DNA of 64,000 bases from Locusta migratoria (Eukaryota; Arthropoda; Insecta; Orthoptera; Acrididae). The stretch lies in the NCBI GenBank assembly GCA_026315105.1, contig CM048750.1, forward strand, positions 166,436,549-166,500,548, read 5' to 3'. Under the pieces are notes generated by a model. That model saw only the letters and a program-made list of their open reading frames with translations, searched no databases and had not been told where the DNA came from. This document shows positions 12,366 to 22,332 of this stretch, piece by piece. Both the position numbers and the translations under genes were made by a program. How positions within the stretch are numbered: the first letter of the stretch is position 1; the number at the start of each line of letters is the position of its first letter.

Positions 12366-13034
12366 GGTGCTAGACGTCCGCCCTGGTGTCACCCACTCCG
12401 AAACGGGCTCTCTCCATGGGCGCCACCCAGCCTCAGCAAAGGCCACCTGGCACAATGGCCATTGCCGGGAGTTCTGATACCCCCGAGGACAGGCATCAAC
12501 TCCTTGGCTTGCATGGAGAGGTCGCAGCTCAGACACCAGTAGTGTGATCCCTGTGGTGTCAGGGGGCTCAGCCAAAGGGTACATAACAGACCCCCCACTT
12601 GGAGTAGCTACACGTGCTGGGGACCTAGCGGGGGATGGGGGCTACAGCAAGGAAAGGAAGTGGAAAGGAAAGGATAGGACTCGCGCCGTAGGGGCTAGGT
12701 CGGGAGTTCTTCCCCAATTGGCTCACACATTATCGGACAATTTTGGTATGGAAGGTCAAACCCCAAAGGGGACCAAACTGGGCCAAAAATCGGTGTACAC
12801 AGCAGACAAAACCAAAGTGCAGGACAATCGGTACCATGGGATAGCCAAGCCGTCATCTAGAGTAACACCGAGAGATGGGATTGGAGAGGGTGGGAAGGAG
12901 GAATTGGGAGGGAAAGGAGGGGGAACTAGGAGGGGTAATGCAGCCTGGGGAAAGCAGTAAAAAAGGCTGCAATGGCTCGGGGACCCGTGAGCGCCACACA
13001 TGTACCCACAAAAGAGCTGTGGGCCCCATGGGGG
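12366..13034 (-). promoter_or_regulatory. 5'UTR of LINE B1
   Basis: About 670 nt. The first 70 nt closely resemble the 5' end of family A (hairpin, cccacagctcttttgtgggtac, then gcgc-acgggg-cccgagcc and an aggctgc-ttt block). The rest is B-specific and purine-rich on the plus strand. Confidence 0.6.
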
Positions 13035-14904
13035 AATAAAAGGATTTTGTAACAAGGCACGTCCATTGCAAGAACTTCTGCAGGGAGACACCGAGTTTTA
13101 CTGGGATGAGACAAAAGAAAGAGCTTTCCGAGCACTTAAGGAGGCTCTAACTTCCACACCAGTGCTAGCCTTGTACAACGAGAATGCAGAAACGGAACTT
13201 CACACAGACGCCAGTGGTTATGGGATTGGTGCAGTGCTTGTACAAGTTCAGGAAGGTGCCGAAAAAGTGTTAGCCTATGCGTCAAGAATACTCTCAAAGT
13301 CCAAGATAAACTACTCTACAACTGAAAAAGAATGTCTCGTGGTTATCTGGGCTATCAACAAGTTCCGGCCGTATTTATTCGGCAAACCATTCACCGTCAT
13401 GACAGACCACCATTCTTTGTGTTGGCTGACTAGCTTGAAGGATCCATCAGTTCGACTAGCAAGATGGGCACTAAGACTCTAAGAGTACGATGTCACAGTG
13501 CTATTCAAGAACGGGCGCCGACTGCCTTTCGAGGAATCCATTAGTGGAACACAACAGCATTAATGAAATTTCATCTCTCACTGATTTAGATGACGTTACA
13601 GCTGAACAGAGGGAAGATCCAACACTATTGAAAGTGATAGAGGCCTTGGAGAAAGGAGAACCGACCAATGGAGAGTTCCAACTTAGAAACGGAACATTGT
13701 ACAAGAGCAACTACGATCCACTGGGCCCCAAATGGCTACTGGTCATTCCAGCTCATTTCCAGCCAGCTATTCTCAAGTATTTCCATGATGCTCCAATATC
13801 CTGTCATCTGGGATTCATGAAGACCCTAGACAGAATCAGGCACAGGTATTACTGAAGAGGTTTCTACCAATCTGTCAAGCACTATGTGAGTGCCAGATTC
13901 TACCTGCAGCAGTTCCATTCCACTGAGTTGGGATCGATCTTTTAGGGAGGTTCGAGAAGTCGACAACCGGTAAACGATGGATAATAGTATGCACTGACTA
14001 TCTAACACCCTATGCTGTCACCAAACCTGTGCCGACTCCAGAAGCTCCAGAGATCGTAAAATTCCTTGTAGAAGACATTATTTTGAAGCATGGAGCACCA
14101 CATGTGATGATATCTGATCGTGGAAAAGTATTCCAGTCAAAACTAGTATCAGAGGTAATGTCATGGTGCAACATTGGCCACAGAATGACAACTGCATACC
14201 ATCCTCAGACAAATGGTCTTACGGAACGTTTTAACAAAACGTTAGCCGACATGCTGTCGATGTACGTCGATGTTGAGCAGAAGGATTGGGATACAATTCT
14301 GCCAGTCGTGACATTTGCTTACAATACCGCAAGACAAGGCACCACAGGCTTCACTCCGTTTTTCCTGCTCCATGGTCGTGAAGCTGAGACGACAATGGAT
14401 ACACTGTTCCCGTTCCAACCGGACAACACTCAGGATGACTATGTTAAACAGCTCATCACCAGGGTCGAAGAAGCAAGACAGCTGGCTCACATACAGACAC
14501 TGGACGCCCAGGAGAAGGACCGTCAGCGGTGTAACGACAAGCACTGACCTGTTGTGTAGAGCCCAGGAGATCTGGTATGGATTTTTACGCCTGTACGGAA
14601 GGTTGGACTGTCAGAAAAGTTATTGAAGCGATACTTTGGTCCGTATCGTGTCATACGCCGCCTGTCAGACGTCACATACGAAGTTGAGGATTATGAGCCG
14701 TCGTCGAAACGTCAAAAACGAAGAGACATTGTTCACGTCCTGCGCATGAAGCCTTACTACGATCCTGAAGAGCAGGTAGACGACAATGGATTCTTGGTCA
14801 AGGACTCTAAGGACGGTAATGTTCCTGATGAAGTCACGACAGGAACGTCCGTCGTCGATAATCGCGGAGAAGGGAAGGATTCTCTTGAACTGCCATACAG
14901 ATGA
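13035..14904 (+). pseudogene. Ty3/Gypsy element G1: RNase H and integrase (5'-truncated pol)
   Basis: The fragment begins abruptly at the 5' end of LINE B1, in the linker between RT and RNase H. Readable motifs are HTDASGYGIG, TTEKECLVVIWA and TDHHSLCWLTS (RNase H). A TAA at 13480 replaces a Gln codon. A remnant of the integrase zinc region follows (HLGFMKTLDRIRHRYY), with a deletion removing its cysteine part near 13870-13920. The integrase core keeps the DD35E residues in CTDYLTPYA, MISDRGKVF and LTERFNKTL. The end is a GPY-type module (KRYFGPYRVIRRLSDVTYEVE) stopping at 14904. G2 at 41.6-44.9 kb is the same family. Confidence 0.85.
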
Positions 14905-15019
14905 CCCATGACATGGTCAAGATCCAGGACATTGCAGCTGCGTCCACAGGGATCATAACAGCGGGTCGCTGTTTCTCCAGGAGAGGGAGCAATGCTGCGA
15001 GAGCCCATGAACACCAACT

Positions 15020-15092
15020 GCCGGCATGGCGCAGGGGATAGCGTCACGGACTGCGGAGCAGAAGGTCGCCGGTTCAATCCCGCCCACCAGCA
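15020..15092 (+). tRNA. tRNA-like sequence, probably pseudogene or SINE head (anticodon position reads GCG)
   Basis: Exactly 73 nt fold partly as a tRNA. The D stem GCGC/GCGT is fully paired. The T arm GCCGG-TTCAATC-CCGCC has one mismatch. The A box (TGGCGCAGGGG) and B box (GGTTCAATCC) are good. The acceptor stem GCCGGCA/CACCAGC pairs at four of seven positions; two of the three mismatches fit G-to-A decay. The anticodon loop CTGCGGA is canonical in form, but its stem is largely unpaired. A functional tRNA is unlikely. It lies between Gypsy integrase and LTR-like sequence, an odd place. Confidence 0.45.
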
Positions 15093-15099
15093 AAAATTT

Positions 15100-15350
15100 A
15101 TTTCTTTGTAATTTACAATTCCAGAAGGTTCTACATCTTTCTTATGTTCACTTGTAAATTCTACTTGTTTCTTATGTTAACTGTTCTTCTAATTTCTGGT
15201 TACATTCTGTCTGTGTATAAATAGCAGAGCACTCTGCTTGAGAGGCAGTCAGTGCTGCGTGTATGTTGATTTCATAATAAACGTGCTTTCAGTATAAGTG
15301 CTGTGTTTAGTTGCCTTCGAAGTCAAGCCTACTTCCATTGCAACGTAACA
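15100..15350 (+). promoter_or_regulatory. Probable 3' LTR of Gypsy element G1
   Basis: LTR-like signals appear downstream of pol: a TATA box (gtgtataaatagcagag at about 15213), a candidate transcription start region (ctgcttgagaggcagtcagtg), a poly(A) signal (aataaa at 15275) and an end in gtaaca. The 5' boundary and a second LTR are not present, so the limits are approximate. Confidence 0.5.
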
Positions 15351-15368
15351 ATATCAATAGAGTATATA

Positions 15369-15898
15369 CAGAGGGTGGTCAGAAATTCCCATTACAAACT
15401 TCTAGGACTCGTAAAGGGTAATGAATACATAACATTTTGAATAGGAACCCATGTCCAGAAACATATTGTTTCCATTCTATGACAGTTTCAATTTAGATGG
15501 GGAGAGTGTGCCAGAACATGTTTCAGAGGTACAATGTGTGTAACGACATTGGCAGTCACCACATCAAGCCACTGTTGTAATGCATCAGTATGTAGCGGCT
15601 GGTGCCATATATGCTGTATTCTTGTTGTTGTCGACTAATGTAAACCACAAGGTGTAAATTGTAATGAAAATGTGTAATTAATAATGGAATGATTCAATAT
15701 TCTTTTCAAATTGATTGAAACAATTGTACTGGGATACATCTAATTACATTCTTCAAGTAGGAGTGGATGAGATAATCATCTGAATTCAAACTGTCATGGA
15801 ACGGAAATGATACATTTGTGGACACGGGTTCCTATTCAAAATATCATGTACTCTCTACAAGTCCTAGAAGTTTGTAATGGGAATTTCCGACCACCCTG
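15369..15898. mobile_element. MITE with about 120-bp terminal inverted repeats and TA duplication
   Basis: The left end (cagagggtggtcagaaattc) and right end (its complement ending ...gaccaccctg) are inverted repeats that stay alignable for about 120 bp, including cattacaaacttctaggact and ttttgaataggaaccc. TA flanks both ends (15367-15368 and 15899-15900). There is no transposase. The ends and the TA target fit a non-autonomous Tc1/mariner-type element. Confidence 0.8.
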
Positions 15899-15899
15899 T

Positions 15900-17370
15900 A
15901 TTTCTGAGATGATCAAGGAGAAAGGATCAACAATTTTATTTGTACAAAGAAATAAAAATTATTAAAAAAACTCCAATCATATATTAAACTGAGTGCTGCA
16001 TAATATCTTCAGAAAAGTACATTGAGAACTAGTCACTAAATGGGAGTGATAGTTTCCCCTTTTCCTGTGTGTAGCTTTGGCTATCAAGTCTTGAATCATA
16101 AGAAATCAAATAACTTCACCATCACTCATGATCATAGAAATCAATAAAATGCAGTCCAATGACTATGATCAAATCATACTTCACATTTCGGGTGAACACC
16201 CGCATAATCGCTTTAGAGTTGCACATAGTTCAGGCCTAACTACTTCGATTGCAAGCATTCTTGGAAATTAACTAAAGCATAATTGTAGAAAGGATGGCAG
16301 AGAAGATATGATACTGTTAAATAATGTGACAGAGTGCTGAAAGATCTAAGTCAAACAAGGCCTCTGGAGTACGTGATATTCACTTGTAACTGCTGATATC
16401 CTTCAGAGAACCACGAGCTATACAAAACTATTCTACCTGGTGCAGATGTAGGAGTTAGTTGAAATGCCCTCAGTCTTTAAGACAAATGTTATGATTTCAG
16501 CTATGAGAATTACAAAAACTCTTATGTTAATAACAATAATGGTTGCAAAATATTAACTTGAATTATTTACAAAGGTCTGGAAAACTGTTAGAAGTTGACC
16601 TCATGGAAGATTGGATTGGAATTCAGAGACATATAGGAACATGTGAGGAAATAGTGACCAGTAAAATTTTACAACACTTCTCGCCGGGCTCCAGTGCTTA
16701 TGTTGGCAACAGATGAACAATGAAGTATAGAATCGAGCTAATATTTTTCGTAAATGTTATTTCACTCACAGCAATATTAATACTGTACCTGATCTATGGT
16801 TGACAGGTTCTTGTAAGTACCCTTGTCCGTGCAAAAAAAAAAAAAAAAATTTCGTTTTAATTGAAGTTGTCACAAAAAAACATTTATTGGTCATCTGAGT
16901 TGTGGCCTTACCATTGGTGGGAACAGAACCACTGCAGCCCGGCGAGAAGCGTCATACAATTTAACCATATTGACCTTATAGCCCACCTTAGAAGATAAGG
17001 AAAGGCAAACCTATGTTTATAGCTTTCGTAGAAAGTTTCTGAAAATGGTGGTTTGGAAACCATTCTTTCGTATTCTAAAGATAACAGGGGTGAAATATGG
17101 GAAATGAAGAGTTGTATGCATATTATATAGAGACCAGATAGCAGTTGTAGGAGTCAAAGGGCATGAAAGGGACAATGGTTGAGAAGGAAGTAAGATAGGG
17201 AGTTTCCCCTGCATTATTCAATACAGAAAACTGTGAAGGAAAGCAAGTAGAAAACAGAAGAACAGCCCAGAGAGTGAAAACATGAACTTTCTTCACTCTG
17301 TCAACTTCACTTTCAGCCATATGTACTCCCTTTTACCTGCTTCATTTTTATATCCTCTGAAGAAGGCTTT
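15900..17370. other. No gene or classifiable repeat seen
   Basis: AT-rich unique-looking DNA with an A run near 16833. Short open frames here have no recognisable motifs. Confidence 0.5.
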
Positions 17371-17545
17371 AATATGAACATTGACAAGAGTAAAACAAGG
17401 CCAATGTAATTGAAGGTAGTCAAATACATTCATGTGATGCTGAAGAAATTACAGGAAATGAAACTGTAAATTTAGGTACCGTGACAGTTTCGTTATTAGC
17501 CAGTAAAATAACTTAGAATGGCATAGGTGGAAATGATATAAAATA
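17370..17545 (+). pseudogene. LINE type D fragment (RT C-terminal region)
   Basis: The phrases 'aacattgacaagagtaaaac' and 'agccagtaaaataac' match the LINE D copy at 56085-56225 (NKSKTR... LGSKIT in protein). Heavily decayed, with no open frame. Confidence 0.5.
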
Positions 17546-17734
17546 GTTACAGAATGGGTATAAGAAGGGAGTAATATTTGTTGACATGGAATAGGTGCAT
17601 AGGCTACAGTAACAAATTTAAATGTATTGCTGCAGCATCCCCTATTTGTGTTTTACTTCAGTTGTACATTTGCTGGGTTTATTTTCTGTTATTTTCGTTG
17701 CTGGTTTTACCACTGTGTTTGTTCATACTCCTCA

Positions 17735-17800
17735 CTTCTTAAATTTGCTCGGGCGCTGAAGACCAGCTGTCGTGCGCCCAAACCCCTATCCCTCCATCCT
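17735..17800 (+). mobile_element. Solo LINE 3' end with family A-type stem-loop
   Basis: The hairpin gggcgctgaagaccagctgtcgtgcgccc occupies 17751-17779. It has the same GGGCGC/GCGCCC stem as A2 (27558-27588) and A3 (55933-55963), with a different loop. It is followed by a short A-rich stretch. Most likely a severely 5'-truncated insertion of a related LINE. Confidence 0.55.
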
Positions 17801-18077
17801 TAAATGTATTTAAAAAACGCGACACTTCAGTCAGTGTAGCTAAGCTATTGGGCAACAGAAACATTAACCCGCAGACGATTCAGCATGTTGATGTAACTGC
17901 TGCTACTAATGATAATTGTAATAATGGTAATGATAATTATTATATTGGCCAGTAAACAATTAGTAATTAGAATATAACAATATTACACGAAACACTGTCG
18001 TCAAAATAATTTCGGATACTTTTTTCAACTTATATCACAGTTGTTCGTAAAATGTGAGCAGTTACGGACGTAATTAC

Positions 18078-18189
18078 CTAGACTGGCTAAATACTCGACA
18101 GAGTCAGGCAGCTTGCCGTCAGGTTCAAAATTATCTTCGAATGTCATTGAGCTGTTTTCCTGAGACTCAGCAGCTGGCCACGGATCCAT
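18078..18189 (-). CDS. Probable first coding exon of a CCDC32-like gene
   Basis: From the ATG at 18189, 37 codons plus one base end at CTAG|GTAATT, a good splice donor at 18077. The peptide starts MDPWPAAES and contains FEDNFEP and, just before the donor, SVEYLASL. As I recall the family, vertebrate CCDC32 has an acidic F-D-F segment and the phrase VYLASLE in the same place, and the split codon fits a glycine or glutamate there. CCDC32 is a small cytoplasmic protein linked to assembly of the AP2 clathrin adaptor. Following exons are not found at lower coordinates and may lie outside the window, since introns here would be filled by the LINE and Gypsy insertions. An upstream in-frame extension exists but resembles 5'UTR. 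Assignment rests on one short exon. Confidence 0.5.
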
Positions 18190-18457
18190 AACAAGATGTT
18201 GACAAACGTCAAGACGAACCGCAGTTCCGCACATGACACTAATTAAGCGATAGTGTTCTGTTATCAGTGTGACCAACCCTACCAGCGAGTGTTTACGATC
18301 ATATCGCATGCAAATCATTCTGGGCTTTCTGGCATAGGCGTTTTAGTGAAGTGTCGAACATTAGCATACTGTGTGTACAGTGTAAGACCGGTTCACATAC
18401 TGATATACTTTCGATCACATTTTTTTTTATCAGCCGTGATCCTAAATGTAGTCCGCA
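18190..18457. promoter_or_regulatory. Possible bidirectional promoter region
   Basis: 268 bp separate the minus-strand ATG at 18189 from a plus-strand candidate ATG at 18458. The interval is free of recognisable transposons, unlike nearly everything around it, and contains several CpGs. No TATA box stands out. This is an inference from exon positions. Confidence 0.35.
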
Positions 18458-18534
18458 ATGGCACTGTCAGGATCGGAGAAAAGCCACGACGCTTCAGTTT
18501 CGTCATTTGCAGTTTACCTGTGTAATATTAACAG
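18458..18534 (+). CDS. Possible first coding exon of a divergent gene, unknown product
   Basis: The ATG at 18458 opens 25 codons plus two bases (beginning MALSGSEKSHD, ending VYLCNIN) and runs into ACAG|GTAACA, a plausible donor at 18535. I do not recognise the protein. Support comes only from the start, the donor, and the head-to-head arrangement with the CCDC32-like exon. No second exon is visible downstream. Confidence 0.3.
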
Positions 18535-19430
18535 GTAACACTATATATAATATATTATTCGAAAATAAATTTGGACATGGAAACCAAAATTAGGGATGTT
18601 TCAAATCTTGAGTGTAATGGAAAATACTTCTTAAAATGTTGGCAGAATAGACCAAGACCATATGGCATTATGTCAAACAAGTTGCATTAAATACCAGTAC
18701 TGAAGGTGCTGTTAAATGACCTTAATAGTTGTTGCTTGCAATTTATCATGTACCTACCTCAAGTGACATCCCCCAAAACATTTGCGGCTGTAGTAGGGTC
18801 TAGTAGTTGTTGTTTACGACCAGTGATTTTCATTGAGTAATATGAGGCTTTTTGGTCAACAAGAAAAATAGAGTGGTCTGCATTTACAGTATCCAATTAA
18901 CGGTTTACCAAATAGTAAAATTACGCATCTGCATATTAACTTTTGAGTTACAAATCTTGCTCTAGTCTGTGTCAATACACAGAACAAAATGTTGAAAAGG
19001 AAAAGGTTTCATATACGTAGGCATAATTTCTCAGTACTTAATTACGACATACCTTACCTTAAAATACGCGTTTTGCAAATGTCTTTGAAAAGGCATAATA
19101 TATTCCTTCTGCCTATATTTTGATCTTTCCCTATCATTGTAACTCATGTGAACCAACTGCTATGTACGTTGTTTGTGACCAATTACTACAGTAACCTCTT
19201 GCAACATCTAGATTCCGTATGAAGTTACCTATTTATTCATGAAAATGAAACTACCAACATGTAATTCTAGTCTGGGGTGGCTGCAATTCACAATTTACTT
19301 AATGTAACCTAGGTGCTGCCAATACTCTATAGCACCTGTGAGTGTCTATAGAGCTCGGAGTGTGTCCCTTTGATTGCTCGTACTGTTAGTGTAACTATAA
19401 AACAGCAATAGTCAATACATAAAATCCGGT
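18535..19430. other. No gene or classified repeat seen
   Basis: AT-rich sequence; would be intron 1 if the plus-strand exon at 18458 is real. Confidence 0.45.
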
Positions 19431-19710
19431 AAAACTGCAGAGTCTGTTGCCCGTGATTTTAGCATGGCACGTATGTTGGCAACTGCAAATAGATCGTTTC
19501 TGGACTGGAGATTTGAGCGCTGCACAACCGAACATACTAAGGGAGGGGGGGGGACCTTCTTGTTTAACCAATGCCTAACCTAACTTACACTTAAAATGAT
19601 CACTGTTTCGTACAGATCACGAAATAAATAAAACATATACCTGCTCTAAGTTTGACTGCTGTGGTGTTGCCAACATTTGCTGAGTGTGGGCCACAGACTC
19701 TGCAGTTTAG
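19430..19710. mobile_element. Short inverted-repeat element M2, copy 1
   Basis: The ends are inverted repeats of about 22 bp (aaactgcagagtctgttgcc at left; ggccacagactctgcagttt at right). The whole unit matches 32604-32878 in reverse orientation. There is no coding capacity; it is a MITE-like element. Internal landmarks are gttggcaac, gatcactgtttcgtacagatca and tgtggtgttgccaaca. Confidence 0.7.
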
Positions 19711-19906
19711 CCTAAAATGCTCTTCACTAAATAGGCCAACTATCATGATGAACATATGCTATAGGACCTAGTCCTTTTGTTGGCAATGTCATCTGTCTGA
19801 TTTGTCCCATGACATCTTGAGTAAGGACATACTAAACAGGAAAAAAACCTCTCAAAACAACCTTATGCACAAAGAAACTTTCCTTCACCACAGTGCTCTG
19901 CCAAGC

Positions 19907-19918
19907 AGTTGTCATTAT
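19907..19918 (+). repeat. Target-site duplication of LINE B2, left copy
   Basis: The 12-mer agttgtcattat is repeated exactly at 32242-32253, bracketing the B2 element and everything nested in it. Confidence 0.9.
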
Positions 19919-20397
19919 CCCCTCAGGGGCTCAGCATTAATTTGCTGGGTACGGCCTTGGGGAACCCGGGGTCCTGAGCTGTGGGCTGTGTCGCGCCAAC
20001 AGTCCGCTACACCGTAAGCTCTGTGCGTGCCTCAACGACCATCGTTCGGCGCGACGGTGGAACGTTGTACGTTTCAGAGCCCGGGGATCTTGGCTTAATC
20101 GCCCGGGTCGCGAGGACGGTACAAACCTCTATAAAAAAAACCTCAATCTCAAGGTGTGCTACGTGCCGAGGAGATGCATGGCTGTTGAAGTTGAACAGCG
20201 GCTAGCGAGCAATCTCTGAGGAACCTGCCGCACCTCAGTTGTATAAGGCTTACCCAGGCAAGCGGGGCTCTGCCTGGGTGGACCTCTTTTTCCCTAGCTG
20301 CTCATGTAATGGAAATGAAATGAGCAATAACTAGCGTGGGCGGTCGCAAAAACGCCGTTTCTAAGCGAGGAAAGTCAGATTTTGATGCAACAGTAAG
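19919..20397 (+). promoter_or_regulatory. 5'UTR of LINE B2
   Basis: About 480 nt. The first 60 nt follow the same plan as other LINE 5' ends here: GC hairpin, ctcagc, tgctgggtacgg, cggggtcctgagc. No open frame before ORF1 is convincing. Confidence 0.55.
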
Positions 20398-21687
20398 ATG
20401 TTCCCTTCCCTGGCTACGCCATGGGAAGAGCGCAAAGCTTTATGCAGTTCAGATCCCTACACGCCGCGATACCTTGTTTTTTCCCGGACTGATGGAGACT
20501 ATTTCTTGTCCACCAAACCACAGTTCTTCGTTGACCATCTCAAGGGCAAGTATGGTGAGGTGGAGTCTTTCTCAAAAATGAGAAGTGGGGCTGTTTTGAT
20601 ACAGATGGCTTCCCCAGCCCAGTCCAGGGCATTATTGGCCTGTGACAAACTGGGTGATATTCCTGTCAGTGTCACAAGACCCTCAATATGGTCCAAGGTC
20701 TAATTTACCATCGCGACTTACTGTCGCAGTCCAATGAGGAGTTACGGACCAACCTGGAACGCAGAGGAGTTCACTTTGTTAGACGTATTTATAGGGGACC
20801 TAAGGATAACAGGGTTGCCACCGGTGCATTCATCCTGGCCTTTGAGGGCAATACACTGCCCGAGAAGGTCAAGGTAATGGTCTACCGGTGCGACGTCACA
20901 CCGTATGTCCTGCCGCCTATGAGGTGCTTCAGGTGCTGGAAGTTTGGGCATATGTCCTCCCGGTGCACTTCCAGCCCCACGTGCAGGGAATGTGGACGTC
21001 CACCTCATCTGGACACTCCCTGCGCGCCACCTCCCGTCTGTGTGAACTGTAATCAGCTGCATCCACTGTGCTCCCCGGACTGTAAAGTCCTACACAAAGA
21101 AAGGAAAATTATGGAAATTAAGACCTTGGACCGGTTATCGTACAATGAGGCAAGGAAAAAATACGAGCGTCTCCATCCGGTGACTATGAACAATTCCTAT
21201 GCTGTAGTAACGTCGTCCCCGCGCACTACGGGTACGACGTCTACCAAGGTATCGCTTCCTCCTGTGGGCCCTAGAGCCCACAAAACTACCACTGTCTCCT
21301 CGTTAGGTGGGGGCGATACTCCATCTGCTGCTGCAGCACCTGTTGTGGGGGGCAACTTCCCCACAACCATTGGGGACACCAGTCCCCAACCCCCAGCCGG
21401 AGAAGCAACAGCTTCCTCCGGCACCTCTCCCTTGGAAGGGGTCCTTCGGGACGCTCCCTTCTGGGGAGTCCCAGGGTGCACCAGTGGATCCCAGCCTTTG
21501 GCTGAAGGATCCGAAGCCTGCTGGTCAAAGGGCTTCTGGCTCTTCGAAGGCCCCTGATGCCACTCCCGTGAAGTCCTCCCAGCCCTTAACACCAAAGGGC
21601 CAGCGAAAGGGCAAAAAGAAAGTCAAGAAGAAGAAGAAGACGGACACAAAGGAGGACTCCTCGGCGATTCAGAAGGAACGCTCCATC

Positions 21688-21699
21688 ACATCTTCGGCC
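21688..21699 (+). repeat. Target-site duplication of LINE A2, left copy
   Basis: acatcttcggcc recurs at 27621-27632, directly after the A2 poly(A) tail. Confidence 0.92.
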
Positions 21700-22332
21700 C
21701 CCCCAGGGGGCCCACAGTTCTTTTGTGGGTACGTGTGTGGCGCGCACGGGGCCCCGAGCCGGAGCAGCCTTTCTTCTGCCCCAGGCTGCTTCACTTTCCC
21801 TCCCGGTTTATGCATTCGCCCGGAGACGGGCATATTTCGTGAGATACGGTGGTTCTTGTTGTGCTTTTTCTTCCTTCGTTCCTTCCTTTCTTACCCTTCG
21901 TTTTCTTTCTTTCTCTCCTTGAACTCTCCTAGCCTTCTTCTCCTCATTAGTCTCCGCCTCGGCGTTTGAGACACTTCTTTTCTTTCCTTCTTTCTTTTCC
22001 TTTCCTATCCTCTTCTTCTTTCCTCCCTGTGCGTGTCTGAAGGCCGACCCACGCATTATCGTGCGTAGCAGGTGACGGGGTAACGCGTAATTCCCCGCCC
22101 CGGGTAGACATGTAAGGCACGTACGTACCCCCTGGTAAAGGCCAGGCCCAGGGAGGGGTGATTACCCGAGCTGGTACCTTCCGAACGTGCCGATTGGTCC
22201 CTCCGTCAGTTCTCGGGAGGTGTGACCTGAGGTGTGAACAATCACCTAAGGCGGGTAAGCCCTCGGAGAGGGCCCCCACTAGGAAGGAGCGCGCCATCGG
22301 AGACGCTGGTAATCACGGGGGACACTTCCGCG
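21700..22332 (+). promoter_or_regulatory. 5'UTR of LINE A2
   Basis: It starts with CCCCC-A-GGGGG and cccacagttcttttgtgggt, then a pyrimidine-rich block (21840-22030) and a GC-rich block (22070-22310). The last is about 93% identical by eye to A3 at 50790-51020. Probable site of an internal promoter, by family analogy. Confidence 0.6.

Larger units (their letters stand above)
6870..13034 (-). mobile_element. LINE family B copy B1 (I-group, nearly full length)
   Basis: Read on the minus strand, the element has a 5' end at 13034 (CCCCC-AT-GGGG hairpin, then TTTTGTGGGTACATG), ORF1 (12365-10939), ORF2 (10930-7227), a 3'UTR, and a terminal stem-loop at 6871-6893 (GGGACTGATGACCTCC-GCAGTCC). Domain order is RRM-like, zinc knuckles, APE endonuclease, RT, RNase H, zinc motif. 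It is related to B2 at roughly two thirds amino-acid identity in ORF1 by eye. No target duplication is found: the 5' flank is a Gypsy fragment, and the 3' flank is unrelated, so one side has been rearranged or deleted. Confidence 0.88.

Noticed and set aside
17123..17320. Candidate downstream exon of the CCDC32-like gene
   Set aside because: The minus-strand peptide has no similarity to the expected coiled-coil continuation and has no acceptor in the right phase.
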